Assembly (NCBI GenBank): GCA_000341795.1
Contig: AODO01000073.1
Span: forward strand, 62,001 to 126,000
Reading direction: 5' to 3'
Length of the DNA: 64,000 bases
Origin: Rhodococcus triatomae BKS 15-14
GTDB lineage: Bacteria; Actinomycetota; Actinomycetes; Mycobacteriales; Mycobacteriaceae
Under the pieces are notes generated by a model. It saw only the letters and a program-made list of their open reading frames with translations, was not told where the DNA came from and did not search any database. Below, piece after piece: positions 1 to 7,990 of this stretch; positions within the stretch are counted from its first letter, which is position 1; each line of letters opens with the position of its first letter. Both the position numbers and the translations under genes were made by a program.

Positions 1-898
1 CCTCCTCGCTCACGCTCTCTCCAGTCAGGTGCAGGTGCGCGTGGTGCAGACCACTCATCGCGGACACGCCGCGGAACTGGCCCGGCGTGCCCACCTCGAC
101 GGCACGGGACTGCTCATCGTGCACGGCGGCGACGGGACGGTGAACGAGGTCGTGAACGGCTTGCTCGGCGCTCCGGAGCCCACGGCCATGAGTGAGCTGA
201 CCATCGGACCGGTTCCGCTTCTCGCAGTGGTGCCCGGAGGTTCGGCGAACGTCTTCGCCCGCTCCCTCGGCATCGACCCCGACCCCGTGATCGCGACGAA
301 CCAGCTGATCGAACTGCTCGAGCTCCGCGAGCGCCGGAAGATCGGTTTGGCGCACTGCGACGGCCGCTGGTTCACGTTCAACGCGGGCCTGGGTCTCGAC
401 GCGCAGGTGTGCGAGGCCATCGACGTCGCTCGCGCCAAGGGCCACGCCGCGACCCCGACCCGATACGTGCGCACGGCGGTCCGCTCATTCTTCCGGGCCC
501 GCGGTCACGAACCGACGTTGACGGTGGAGGTTCCCGGACACGATCCCGTCGACGGGGTGCACTACGCGTTCGTCTCGAACTCGAGTCCGTGGACATACCT
601 GAACCGGCGCCCGGTGGCCGTCAATCCGGACACCGGCTTCGACACCGGTCTCGGCGTCTTCGCGATGCGGTCGATGAGCGTGACGGGTAGCCTCCCGGTG
701 GTTCGCCAGCTCCTCACGCCCGGATCGAACCCCAAGTCCCGCAATCTTTTCCGGGTCGACGACACGCCGCGGGTCCGGATCACCTCGAGCGCACCGATCG
801 GACTGCAGATGGACGGCGACTACATCGGCAAGCGCACCGAGGTCGAGTTCGCCGCCGTGCGGGACGCACTGACGGTGATCGCTCCCAGCCGGGGCTGA
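1..898 (+). CDS. Diacylglycerol/lipid kinase family protein (5' end outside window)
   Basis: Likely phosphorylates a lipid alcohol such as diacylglycerol with ATP, in the DAGK/sphingosine-kinase-like superfamily. The frame is open from base 2 with typical family sequence before the first possible start (GTG at 29), so the N-terminus lies outside the window. Visible motifs are the nucleotide-binding GGDGTVNEV and PGGSANVFARSLG, the latter matching the family's PGGTAN..A box with Ser for Thr. A C-terminal DGD near the end suits the lipid-kinase fold. About 298 codons are visible, close to full length. It sits upstream of whiB1, as the DAGK-like gene does in mycobacteria. The exact lipid substrate cannot be told from sequence. 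Confidence 0.9.
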   Translation, partial: LLAHALSSQVQVRVVQTTHRGHAAELARRAHLDGTGLLIVHGGDGTVNEVVNGLLGAPEPTAMSELTIGPVPLLAVVPGGSANVFARSLGIDPDPVIATNQLIELLELRERRKIGLAHCDGRWFTFNAGLGLDAQVCEAIDVARAKGHAATPTRYVRTAVRSFFRARGHEPTLTVEVPGHDPVDGVHYAFVSNSSPWTYLNRRPVAVNPDTGFDTGLGVFAMRSMSVTGSLPVVRQLLTPGSNPKSRNLFRVDDTPRVRITSSAPIGLQMDGDYIGKRTEVEFAAVRDALTVIAPSRG

Positions 899-1083
899 GC
901 GGACTCACCCGCGCGAGGGTCAACGGTCCGCGAACGCCGCCTGTGCGGGACCGGCCGCATCCGGCACGACGCCATCACCGGACGCTCTCTCAGAGAAAGT
1001 TCAGAAAAAAGGGTACTCCCATACTGCAAACTCGCAGTCGGCGGGGTACAAAGTAATGCAGACCACATCGGGTGACCGGCAAT

Positions 1084-1147
1084 AGTGAGTTACCCCACGG
1101 ACGGGCCATTTTCTATTGACTTCCTGCGCGTTCGTGAAAGCATTCAC
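1084..1147 (+). promoter_or_regulatory. Two CRP-like sites upstream of whiB1
   Basis: Two sites resemble the cAMP-receptor-protein consensus TGTGA-N6-TCACA. The first, at 1084-1099, reads AGTGAGTTACCCCACG (one good half). The second has a perfect GTGA at 1134-1137 and TCAC at 1144-1147 with a 6-base spacer. Their centres lie about 49 bp apart, and the second is about 150 bp upstream of the whiB1 ATG. In M. tuberculosis whiB1 is known to be controlled by CRP (Rv3676), so conservation of these sites is plausible. The rest of the 395-bp gap 899-1293 shows no gene. Confidence 0.6.
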
Positions 1148-1293
1148 AAGCAACAGCGCGGAAACATTTGGTCCTCTGCGCATGAACTACGCGAGACGGT
1201 TCGGTGTCACGGCACGAGAACCGCAGGTGCTCGAAGCACCACCATTGGACAACACACGACACGGTGCAATGCACCCGGTAAAGGAGCAGAAGG

Positions 1294-1548
1294 ATGGACT
1301 GGCGCCACAAGGCAATCTGTCGGGACGAGGACCCGGAGTTGTTCTTCCCTGTGGGCAACAGTGGACCGGCCATCGCTCAGATCGCGGACGCCAAGCTGGT
1401 GTGCAACCGCTGCCCCGTGACCGCCGACTGCCTCTCGTGGGCACTCGAGTCCGGTCAGGACGCAGGCGTCTGGGGCGGAATGAGCGAGGACGAGCGTCGC
1501 GCCCTGAAGCGCCGCAACGCGCGCACCCGGGCCCGCAGCGCGGTCTGA
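1294..1548 (+). CDS. whiB1: WhiB1 iron-sulfur transcriptional regulator
   Basis: Wbl-family regulator carrying an NO-sensitive 4Fe-4S cluster; in mycobacteria WhiB1 binds the primary sigma factor and is essential. The 84-residue protein has the four cluster cysteines (C9, C37, C40, C46), the GVWGG turn and a basic C-terminal tail (RRALKRRNARTRAR) that contacts DNA. The sequence is nearly collinear with mycobacterial WhiB1 as I remember it. The ATG is preceded by a GGAG ribosome-binding site about 8 bases upstream. The gene is monocistronic: it has its own long leader with CRP-like sites and is followed by a strong hairpin before the convergent pdtaS. Confidence 0.97.
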   Translation: MDWRHKAICRDEDPELFFPVGNSGPAIAQIADAKLVCNRCPVTADCLSWALESGQDAGVWGGMSEDERRALKRRNARTRARSAV

Positions 1549-1558
1549 ACCCCGAACC

Positions 1559-1600
1559 GCGACTGGGGCCCGGCACCGAAAGGTGCCGGGCCCCAGTCGC
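1559..1600. terminator. Bidirectional intrinsic terminator, whiB1 / pdtaS
   Basis: A perfect 19-bp inverted repeat (1559-1577 with 1582-1600) closes on a GAAA tetraloop. It lies just after the whiB1 stop and before the 3' end of the convergent pdtaS gene, so it can serve both. Confidence 0.9.
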
Positions 1601-1664
1601 GTTCGCGTCGCGTGGGCCACAGCCCCACGGACGCTTCACCATTCGGGCGTGAGCCCAGGACTTC

Positions 1665-3176
1665 TCAGATCCGCGCGGGGGCGCGACGGCCGAGTGGAAC
1701 GCGGAGTGCGGCGTCCGTTCCGCCTCCGGGTGCGGGCCGAATCCCCAGTGACCCACCCAGTTCCGCCGACACGAGGGTCCGGACGATCTGCAGTCCGAGA
1801 CTGTCGGAGTTCTCGAGGCTGAAGTCCTCGGGCAGACCGGCGCCGTCGTCGTGGATCACCACGTCGAGCCACCGCGCGGACCTGGTTGCCCGAAGCGTCA
1901 CGGTGCCACCCTGCCCCGACTCGTAGCCGTGCTCGAACGCGTTCTGAACCAGTTCCGTCAGCACCATCACCAGTGGCGTCGCACGTTCCGCCGGGAACAC
2001 CCCGAAGCTGCCGACCCGACGCATCTGCACCTCGCTGTTGACGACGGCGACGTCGGCCATGATCGGCACCAGCCGGTCGACGAGTTCGTCGAGGTTGACC
2101 TCCTCGTCGACGGACATCGACAGGATGTCGTGCACGAGGGCGATCGACGTGACCCGGCGCACCGACTCGCTCAGCGCCTGCCGGGCCTCGTCGTGCTGGG
2201 TGCGGCGGGCCTGCAGGCGCAGCAGGGCGGCGACCGTCTGCAGGTTGTTCTTCACCCGGTGGTGGATCTCCCGGATCGTCGCGTCCTTGCTCAGCAGAGC
2301 CCGGTCCCGGCGCTTGACCTCCGTGACGTCACGGATCAGCACCACCGCGCCCGCGGGCTGACCGCCCGGCCGCAGGACCAGCGTGCGCAGCAGGACGATC
2401 GCACCGCGCGCCTCCACCTCCATCCGCTTGCCCGCCTTGCCCGCGAGCGCTTCGCGGATGTCGGTGGCGACGTCCTGCGCGTCGAACGGGTCGGTGACGA
2501 GGCTCCGCGTGACCGACGCGAGATCGCGAGCCTTGAGCGTGGTCGTCGTCAGGCCCATCCGGTGGTAGGCCGACAGCGCGTTCGGGCTCGCGTAGACGAC
2601 GGTGCCGTCCGGATCGAGCCGAATGAAGCCGTCGCCCGCACGGGGGCTCGACAGGATCTCTCCGTGCTCCTCAGGGGTCGGGAAGGTGCCTTCGCTGATC
2701 ATCTGGCACAGCTCGGCGGCGCAGTCGAGATACGCGACCTCCAGCGGGCTCGACTGTCGCTGCTGCGCGGGGTTCGTGTCCCGGCTCAGCACCGCGATCA
2801 CGTCACCGTTGCAGCGAACCGGGATCGCCTCGCGGCGCACCGGCACGTCCGAGTCGTGCGGATCGTCGGGCAGCCGGACGATCCGCCACTCGATCAGCGC
2901 CTGTCGCACGTGCGGATGCTGGTCGGCGGACACCTGCCAGCCGACGGCGTCCTCCGCGAACGCGGTCGGTGCGGTCGTCGGCCGGCACTGCGCGACGCAC
3001 ACCAGGTCCGTTCCCGATTCCGGATCCGCGCCGACGTCGGTCGGTACCCAGAGCAGCACGTCGGCGAACGACAGGTCCGCCAGCAGCTGCCACTCCCCGA
3101 CCACCCGCTGCAGGTGGTCGACGGCATCTCCGGGTAGATCGGTGTGCTCTGCGAGAAGATCGCTCAGTGTCGACAT
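1665..3176 (-). CDS. pdtaS: PdtaS-type sensor histidine kinase
   Basis: Soluble histidine kinase of the PdtaS/PdtaR system, which in mycobacteria signals to an ANTAR response regulator acting on RNA. The 503-residue protein starts with a GAF-like region (about 1-160), then a PAS domain (about 175-290). Next comes the HisKA_2/HWE-type dimerisation helix IREIHHRVKNNLQ, with candidate phospho-histidine at 305-306, and an HATPase_c domain (NAFEHG near 420, DDGAGLP, SLGLQIV). No transmembrane segment is evident, so it is cytoplasmic. Length and order match mycobacterial PdtaS (about 501 residues), and the whiB1-pdtaS convergence is the same as in M. tuberculosis. The partner regulator is not in this window. 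Confidence 0.95.
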   Translation of the reverse strand: MSTLSDLLAEHTDLPGDAVDHLQRVVGEWQLLADLSFADVLLWVPTDVGADPESGTDLVCVAQCRPTTAPTAFAEDAVGWQVSADQHPHVRQALIEWRIVRLPDDPHDSDVPVRREAIPVRCNGDVIAVLSRDTNPAQQRQSSPLEVAYLDCAAELCQMISEGTFPTPEEHGEILSSPRAGDGFIRLDPDGTVVYASPNALSAYHRMGLTTTTLKARDLASVTRSLVTDPFDAQDVATDIREALAGKAGKRMEVEARGAIVLLRTLVLRPGGQPAGAVVLIRDVTEVKRRDRALLSKDATIREIHHRVKNNLQTVAALLRLQARRTQHDEARQALSESVRRVTSIALVHDILSMSVDEEVNLDELVDRLVPIMADVAVVNSEVQMRRVGSFGVFPAERATPLVMVLTELVQNAFEHGYESGQGGTVTLRATRSARWLDVVIHDDGAGLPEDFSLENSDSLGLQIVRTLVSAELGGSLGIRPAPGGGTDAALRVPLGRRAPARI

Positions 3177-3210
3177 GACGGCTGCGCTCGACGGATCCGG
3201 CGGGCGCCGG

Positions 3211-3426
3211 TCAGGAGATCACGGCGATGAGGTCGCCCTGCTGGATCACGTCGCCGACGGCGACGTCGACGGAGGCGACGGTGCCGTCGACCTCCGCGAT
3301 CACCGGGATCTCCATCTTCATCGACTCCAGGATCACGAGGGTGTCACCCTCCTTGACCTCGTCGCCAGCGGTGACGACCACCTGGAAAACCGTGGAAACC
3401 ATCTCGGCGCGCACGTCCTCGGCCAT
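3211..3426 (-). CDS. Biotin/lipoyl-attachment domain protein (TB7.3-like)
   Basis: A free-standing 71-residue biotinyl domain. The ATG at 3426 was chosen because the protein then begins MAEDVRAEMV like the mycobacterial protein TB7.3 (Rv3221c); frame upstream of it lacks domain character. The biotinylation motif is ESMKMEIPV, with the target lysine between the two methionines, flanked by GDEV..GDTL and GDVIQQGDL turns. It should act as a biotin carrier for an acyl-CoA carboxylase, but which carboxylase it serves is unknown. It lies downstream of, and divergent from, the bL37 gene, and just upstream of pdtaS on the same strand (34 bp gap). Confidence 0.93.
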   Translation of the reverse strand: MAEDVRAEMVSTVFQVVVTAGDEVKEGDTLVILESMKMEIPVIAEVDGTVASVDVAVGDVIQQGDLIAVIS

Positions 3427-3521
3427 GGAGTACCTCACTTGTGTCGACCTGCCAATGAAGGAACAGCCAACCACACATGGAACAATGGCCAGGAGCTGGT
3501 TCGCAAAGAAGGGAGACAACC

Positions 3522-3596
3522 ATGGGTAAGCGTGGTCGCAAGAAGCGCAGCCGCAAGGGCAGCGCCGCCAACCACGGCAAGCGTCCCAACGCCTGA
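3522..3596 (+). CDS. Ribosomal protein bL37 (24 residues)
   Basis: A 24-residue, very basic peptide beginning MGKRGRKKRSRKGSAANH and ending GKRPNA. It matches the small actinobacterial 50S protein bL37 that was found in mycobacterial ribosome structures. The ATG at 3522 is preceded by GAAGGGAG, a strong ribosome-binding site, and the TGA at 3594-3596 is followed 18 bases later by a perfect hairpin. It is transcribed alone, divergently from the biotinyl-domain gene across a 95-bp gap. The gene is short enough to be missed by most gene callers. Confidence 0.9.
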   Translation: MGKRGRKKRSRKGSAANHGKRPNA

Positions 3597-3614
3597 GCGC
3601 GTAGACGAAGCCTC

Positions 3615-3652
3615 ACACAGGGTCGGACACCTTCGGGTGTCCGACCCTGTGT
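3615..3652 (+). terminator. Intrinsic terminator of bL37 gene
   Basis: A perfect 17-bp stem (3615-3631 with 3636-3652) with a TTCG tetraloop lies directly after the bL37 stop codon. Confidence 0.92.
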
Positions 3653-3694
3653 CGTCTCCCGGGTCCGTGCCCGGGCGAATCTGCCGACTCACCC

Positions 3695-4030
3695 ACCTAC
3701 AGCGCCACAGGGTCGTGGACCGTCGACCCCGCCGCAGGCACGACCGTCGTCTACGACTCCCTCCGCCGACCGCTGTTCCCGTACGGGCTTTCGGGTAGCG
3801 GCGGCACCGACGGCACCACCTGCCCTTGCGACCTCCAGATGGGCTCGGAGGTCTCCGTCGACGTCGACGGACTCGACACCCTCCGCTGGTCTCCCACCGG
3901 CGTCACCTTGAGGTGCGCCCTCGGCTGCCGGGTCCCAGGTCCTTCCGGCTCGGTCGACCTCACGGTCGACCCGACCAAGTACATCGTCACAGAACTGGGC
4001 ATCATGGCCTCGTACGTCTTCGGGAGCTGA
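3695..4030 (+). pseudogene. Headless coding remnant, unknown function
   Basis: A 112-codon open frame ends at TGA 4028-4030 and has strong coding-type codon use (mostly C or G in third positions) from about 3695. Its translation includes GSWTVDPAAGTTVVYDSL, three CPC/GC-type cysteine pairs and a C-terminal IVTELGIMASYVFGS. The only ATG in frame is at 3839, deep inside the conserved-looking part and without a ribosome-binding site. No ATG, GTG or TTG precedes it back to the bL37 terminator. I read it as the 3' remnant of a lost gene, possibly a small exported protein; a 63-residue protein from 3839 is the alternative. I do not recognise a family. Confidence 0.45.
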
Positions 4031-4273
4031 GCCAACCCGTCCCGCCCGGCGAATCGGCACAACGGGAGGGCCCGGACACGATCGGGAGCCTCGACGAAAT
4101 CCTCCGGCCGGCAAGCTGATTCGACGCGAGAGGCCGGCCCGGAGAATCACGACGCCCTCGATGATCGCCGGACCGCCCCGGCGACCGTGGCCCTGCTCGA
4201 TCAGCGGGATCAGCCTGCCGTCCGCTGGATTCGCGCGGAACCACTCGAGTGGCGGAGGGAACGAGAACGCGTC

Positions 4274-4302
4274 GGGCCGGGACGCGCTTCGCGTCCCGGC
4301 CC
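4274..4302 (-). terminator. Intrinsic terminator of sigH-rshA
   Basis: A perfect 13-bp stem (4274-4286 with 4290-4302) with a 3-base loop lies 11 bp beyond the rshA stop. Apart from this hairpin, the stretch 4031-4313 holds nothing I can identify. Confidence 0.8.
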
Positions 4303-4313
4303 CATGCGGCGTG

Positions 4314-4595
4314 CTACTGCCCCGGATCGACCCGGGTGATGATCGTGGTCTGGCTCAACTGGATCCGCAGCCGCTGCCGTAGTCCGTCCGGGGCGTGCTC
4401 GCCACCGCACTTGCGGGCGATCAGCGACTTCACCTTCGCCTCGATGCCGTAGGCCTCGAAACAGGAGCCGCAGTCCTCCATGTGCTGCTTGATCCGCGCC
4501 CGGGCGCGGTCGTCGCACTCGTTGTCGAGCATCAGCCACACGTCGGCGATCACCGCGGAGCAGTCGAGCTGCTCGAATTCGTTCTGCTCGGTCAC
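4314..4595 (-). CDS. rshA: Zinc anti-sigma factor RshA
   Basis: Redox-sensing anti-sigma factor that holds SigH inactive until thiol oxidation. The 93-residue protein shows the ZAS signature HxxxCxxC as HMEDCGSC (H38, C42, C45), with further cysteines at 12, 27 and in [10 protein letters not shown]. Disulfide formation in this motif releases the sigma factor in the RsrA/RshA family. The start is a GTG that overlaps the sigH stop by 4 bp (GTGA), so the pair is translationally coupled, which keeps sigma and anti-sigma balanced. The same sigH-rshA order is known in mycobacteria. Confidence 0.95.
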   Translation of the reverse strand: MTEQNEFEQLDCSAVIADVWLMLDNECDDRARARIKQHMEDCGSCFEAYGIEAKVKSLIARKCGGEHAPDGLRQRLRIQLSQTTIITRVDPGQ

Positions 4596-5290
4596 CGGGA
4601 CGCCTCCTGGTCCGGTCCGGTGGTGGCCGCGGCCTTCTCCGCGGCACCTCGGTTGAATCCTCGTTCGCGCGCAACGTCGGCGAGCAGACCACGCAGCTGC
4701 TTGCGGCCGCGGTGCAGCCGCGACATCACGGTCCCGATCGGAGTGCCCATGATCTCGGCGATCTCCTTGTACGGGAAGCCCTCGACGTCCGCGTAGTAGA
4801 CGGCCATCCGGAACTCCTCCGGCAACTCCTGGAGCGCACTCTTGATGTCGTCGTCCGGGAGCGCGTCCAGCGCCTCCACCTCGGCGGACCGCAGTCCCTG
4901 CGAGGTGTGTTCGGCGGTTGCGGCGAGCTGCCAGTCGGTGATCTCGTCCGTCGGGTACTGCGCAGGCTGACGCTGCTTCTTGCGGTACGAGTTGATGTAG
5001 GTGTTCGTGAGGATGCGGTACAGCCAGGCCTTGAGGTTGGTCCCGGCCTTGAAGGACCGGAACGCGGAGTACGCCTTGACGTACGTCTCCTGCACCAGGT
5101 CCTCGGCGTCGGCCGGATTCCGCGTCATGCGGAGCGCAGCGCCGTACAGCTGGTCGAGCAACGGCAACGCGTCACGTTCGAAACGCGCCGTCAGCTGGGC
5201 CTCGGACTCTTCGACCCCGGAGTCGACAGGCACGGCGTCGGCCTGTCCGGCCGCGCCGCTGTCTCGGGGTTCGCTCGGGTCGGTGGGCAC
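4592..5290 (-). CDS. sigH: ECF sigma factor SigH (SigR family)
   Basis: Extracytoplasmic-function sigma factor directing the thiol-oxidative and heat stress response. From GTG 5290 it is 232 residues, beginning [10 protein letters not shown]. Region 2 contains [17 protein letters not shown] and [20 protein letters not shown]; region 4 contains [25 protein letters not shown] and [18 protein letters not shown]. These are almost identical to mycobacterial SigH. The chosen GTG has GAAGGGA upstream. A longer in-frame start, GTG 5395 with AGGAG six bases upstream, could give a 35-residue N-terminal extension like the unstable isoform of Streptomyces SigR. A SigH-type promoter lies just upstream, implying autoregulation. 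Confidence 0.96.
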   Translation of the reverse strand: MPTDPSEPRDSGAAGQADAVPVDSGVEESEAQLTARFERDALPLLDQLYGAALRMTRNPADAEDLVQETYVKAYSAFRSFKAGTNLKAWLYRILTNTYINSYRKKQRQPAQYPTDEITDWQLAATAEHTSQGLRSAEVEALDALPDDDIKSALQELPEEFRMAVYYADVEGFPYKEIAEIMGTPIGTVMSRLHRGRKQLRGLLADVARERGFNRGAAEKAAATTGPDQEASR

Positions 5291-5430
5291 GGTGATCCCT
5301 TCGCTCTGGTCGGAGATCCAGGCTACCGCCACCCCGCCTCCGACACCGCGACCCGCACCCCCGTCGACGGTACGCTCCAGGCACTTCACCGACACCGGCA
5401 ACTCCTCTCGACATGAACCAGTGCCCGGTG

Positions 5431-5458
5431 CAACACGCCCGTCACGCCGACTGTTCCC
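5431..5458 (-). promoter_or_regulatory. SigH-type autoregulatory promoter
   Basis: Read on the minus strand, GGGAAC (5453-5458) is followed after 16 bases by GTGTTG (5431-5436). This fits the SigH/SigR consensus, a GGAAC -35 element and a GTT -10 element. Transcription would begin near 5424, leaving about 30 bases to the long-isoform GTG at 5395 and about 134 to GTG 5290. Confidence 0.6.
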
Positions 5459-5480
5459 GGCCGACCTAGTGTGTTCGGTC

Positions 5481-5975
5481 ATGGCAGGCACCGCGACACC
5501 CGCAACCCAGGCACTGGCGAAGGCCGGGGTTCCACACCAGGTCCACAGCTACGAACACGACCCGGGCAGCGCCTCCTACGGCACCGAGGCCGTCGACGCC
5601 CTGGTCGGCACCCTCGGACTCGACTCCGGGCAGATCTTCAAGACACTCGTGATCAAGACCACCGACGGGAAGCTGGCGGTCGCGGTGCTGCCCGTTCCCG
5701 CGAAGCTGTCCCTCAAGGCCGCGGCGGCGGCGCTCGGCGCGGGCAAGGCCGTGATGGCGGACCAGGCGGAGGCCCAGCGATCCACCGGCTACGTACTCGG
5801 TGGCATCTCTCCACTCGGCCAACGCAAGAAGTTGCCGACGGTGATCGACTCGTCGGCGGTGACGTGGGATCGGGTGCTGTGCAGCGCGGGCCGCCGCGGC
5901 CTGGAGATCGACCTCGACCCGAACGACCTGGTTCGACTCACCGGCGCGGTCCTCGCCCCGATCACCGCCGGCTGA
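5481..5975 (+). CDS. ybaK: YbaK/EbsC-type Cys-tRNA(Pro) deacylase
   Basis: Trans-editing enzyme that hydrolyses Cys-tRNA(Pro), correcting proline-tRNA mischarging. The 164-residue protein has the YbaK hallmarks [10 protein letters not shown] near the N-terminus (catalytic lysine in KTL), [27 protein letters not shown] in the middle, and [17 protein letters not shown]. The start ATG 5481 gives the normal N-terminus [19 protein letters not shown]. It is divergent from sigH, with only about 22 bp between its start and the SigH-type -35 box, so the two promoters may influence each other. Confidence 0.92.
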   Translation: MAGTATPATQALAKAGVPHQVHSYEHDPGSASYGTEAVDALVGTLGLDSGQIFKTLVIKTTDGKLAVAVLPVPAKLSLKAAAAALGAGKAVMADQAEAQRSTGYVLGGISPLGQRKKLPTVIDSSAVTWDRVLCSAGRRGLEIDLDPNDLVRLTGAVLAPITAG

Positions 5976-6050
5976 GGGTCGGAATACCCGGCCCCGACAG
6001 ATCGTTGCACCCGGCAATCACTTCTGTCTGCGTACGAAAGCGGGTGCCTC

Positions 6051-7046
6051 GTGTCCGTTCCCCTGTCCATCCTCGACCTGGCCCAGATCGGCACGGGCGA
6101 GAGCTCGCGGGACAGTCTCCTCGCGAGCACGCAGATGGCCCAGGCCGCGGAACGTCAGGGCTACAGCCGAATCTGGTACGCCGAACACCACAACATGCCC
6201 GCGATCGCCTCGTCGGCGACCAGTGTGCTGATCGCGCACATCGCCGCGAACACCGAGACGATCCGACTCGGGTCGGGCGGGGTCATGCTGCCGAACCATT
6301 CGCCGCTGACCATCGCCGAACAGTTCGGCACCCTCGCCGAGCTGCATCCCGGTCGCATCGACCTCGGACTGGGCCGCGCGCCCGGCAGCGACCAGCAGAC
6401 GATGCGCGCGCTGCGGCGCGACCCGTCGTCCGCCGACTCGTTCCCGCAGGACGTCCTCGAACTCCAGGGCTACCTGACCGGCCCGTCCCGCATTCCCGGC
6501 GTCGAAGCCACGCCGGGCAGGGGCACGAACGTGCCGCTGTACATCCTCGGGTCGTCCCTGTTCGGCGCGAAGCTCGCCGCCATGCTGGGTCTCCCCTACG
6601 CGTTCGCCTCGCATTTCGCACCGAACGCCCTCGACGACGCCATCGCGATCTACCGCCGTGAGTTCCGGCCGTCCGCGCAATTGGCCGAGCCGTACGTGAT
6701 GGCGGCAGTCAACGTCATCGCGGCCGACACCGAGGACGAGGCGCAGCGCCTGTTCACGGCGACGAAGCGGCATCGCGTCGCGCTGTTCGTCGGCCGCGGC
6801 CGCACCTTCACGCCGGAAGAACTCGACATGGTCCTCGAATCGCCTGCCGGCCGGCAGGTGCTCGGGATGCTCCAGTACACCGCCGTCGGCACACCCCGGC
6901 AGGTCCGCGACTACCTCGACGCCTTCACCGAGCAGACCGGCGCCGACGAGCTGATCGTCGCGTCGTCCGCGGTCGAGCGGCCCGCATGGCTGCGGTCCCT
7001 GGAACTGGTGGCCGAGGTCAGCAACCTGACGGCCCTGGCCCGCTGA
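6051..7046 (+). CDS. LLM-class flavin-dependent oxidoreductase (luciferase-like)
   Basis: A bacterial-luciferase-family monooxygenase/reductase using FMN or F420. The 331-residue protein starts with GTG and shows [28 protein letters not shown], the [16 protein letters not shown] barrel strand and [19 protein letters not shown]. These are typical of the LLM group often annotated as alkanal monooxygenase or YhbW-like. F420 synthesis genes lie elsewhere in the window, so F420 use is possible, but the cofactor and substrate cannot be decided from sequence. It stands alone between ybaK and the convergent SRAP gene. Confidence 0.9.
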   Translation: MSVPLSILDLAQIGTGESSRDSLLASTQMAQAAERQGYSRIWYAEHHNMPAIASSATSVLIAHIAANTETIRLGSGGVMLPNHSPLTIAEQFGTLAELHPGRIDLGLGRAPGSDQQTMRALRRDPSSADSFPQDVLELQGYLTGPSRIPGVEATPGRGTNVPLYILGSSLFGAKLAAMLGLPYAFASHFAPNALDDAIAIYRREFRPSAQLAEPYVMAAVNVIAADTEDEAQRLFTATKRHRVALFVGRGRTFTPEELDMVLESPAGRQVLGMLQYTAVGTPRQVRDYLDAFTEQTGADELIVASSAVERPAWLRSLELVAEVSNLTALAR

Positions 7047-7059
7047 CCCTGCCCGTCCT

Positions 7060-7110
7060 TCCCGAATGGCCCATTCGGTCGGCCTGACCGGCCGGATGGG
7101 CCATTCGGGA
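7060..7110. terminator. Bidirectional terminator-like inverted repeat
   Basis: A perfect 15-bp outer stem (7060-7074 with 7096-7110) encloses an inner GC-rich region that can pair further. It lies between the convergent LLM oxidoreductase and SRAP genes. Confidence 0.8.
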
Positions 7111-7130
7111 ACGATCGCCGGCCGCCGCGA

Positions 7131-7910
7131 TCAGAGCAGGGTGATCTGCTCGCCCACCGCGGAGCCGGGGGGCGCGGCAGGCGCGACGAGATCCGGGCCG
7201 TCGTTGCGGACGCTGTTCACGCGGTCCGAGACGGTGCGGATCTCGATGCCCGCCGCGAGCGACTCCGAGACCCCCGCGGACAGCAGGTTCGCGGGGACGT
7301 CGGCGTCCGGATCTAGCCACCGGTCCCAGTTCTCCCGGGGCAGGATCAGCGGCATCCGATCGTGCACGGACGTCAGTTCCCCGACGGCATCGGTGGTCAG
7401 GATCGTGCAGCTGAGCAGCGGAGCCGCATCCCCGGGCGGATGCCAGACCGACCAGAGACCGGCCATGAACAACGTGGACCCGTCGACGGGCGTCATGAAG
7501 TGCGGCACCTTCACCGCCTTGCCCGCGGCAGTCGGTTCGGTGGTCCACTCGTACCAGCCGTCCATCGGCACCAGCGCCCGCTTCGCCTTGACGGACGCCC
7601 GGAAGGCGGGCTTGTCCGCGGCGGTGTCGGCGCGCGCGTTGAACAGCGGCGCGGACCTGACCGGAGCGCCGTCCTCGCCCGGCTTCACCCACGGTGGAAC
7701 CAGGCCCCACCGCATCCTCCTGATGCGGCGGGTCGGCGGAGTGTCGGGGCGCTCGCGGTCGTGACGTGCCACGACGGCGAGGACCGGATCGGTCGGCGCG
7801 ACGTTGTACCGCTCCGTCGGCGGCGCCGGCGCGGCGCCCGTTTCGTCGAGTGCGTCGATGTCCACGGCGAGGAGCGCCGGGTCGACGGTGGTCGCATATC
7901 TTCCGCACAT
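7131..7910 (-). CDS. SOS response-associated peptidase (SRAP, YedK/HMCES family)
   Basis: SRAP proteins covalently cap abasic sites in single-stranded DNA through Cys2. From ATG 7910 the 259-residue protein begins MCGRYATT, placing the catalytic cysteine at position 2 after methionine removal; that decides the start over an upstream ATG. Other family motifs are [44 protein letters not shown] (catalytic Glu) and the His in [10 protein letters not shown]. An equivalent gene precedes aroA on the opposite strand in mycobacteria. Confidence 0.95.
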   Translation of the reverse strand: MCGRYATTVDPALLAVDIDALDETGAAPAPPTERYNVAPTDPVLAVVARHDRERPDTPPTRRIRRMRWGLVPPWVKPGEDGAPVRSAPLFNARADTAADKPAFRASVKAKRALVPMDGWYEWTTEPTAAGKAVKVPHFMTPVDGSTLFMAGLWSVWHPPGDAAPLLSCTILTTDAVGELTSVHDRMPLILPRENWDRWLDPDADVPANLLSAGVSESLAAGIEIRTVSDRVNSVRNDGPDLVAPAAPPGSAVGEQITLL

Positions 7911-7990
7911 GCCTCCATGATGGCCCGCACACACGACATGCGGCGCGGCCGCCGCACCGGTCGCACGCAGGATGCGGGAAGATGGTGGCC

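Noticed and set aside
3751-4062. A 103-codon minus-strand frame opposite the headless gene remnant
   Set aside because: Its composition is Ser/Pro/Arg-rich shadow; the plus-strand frame has better codon use.
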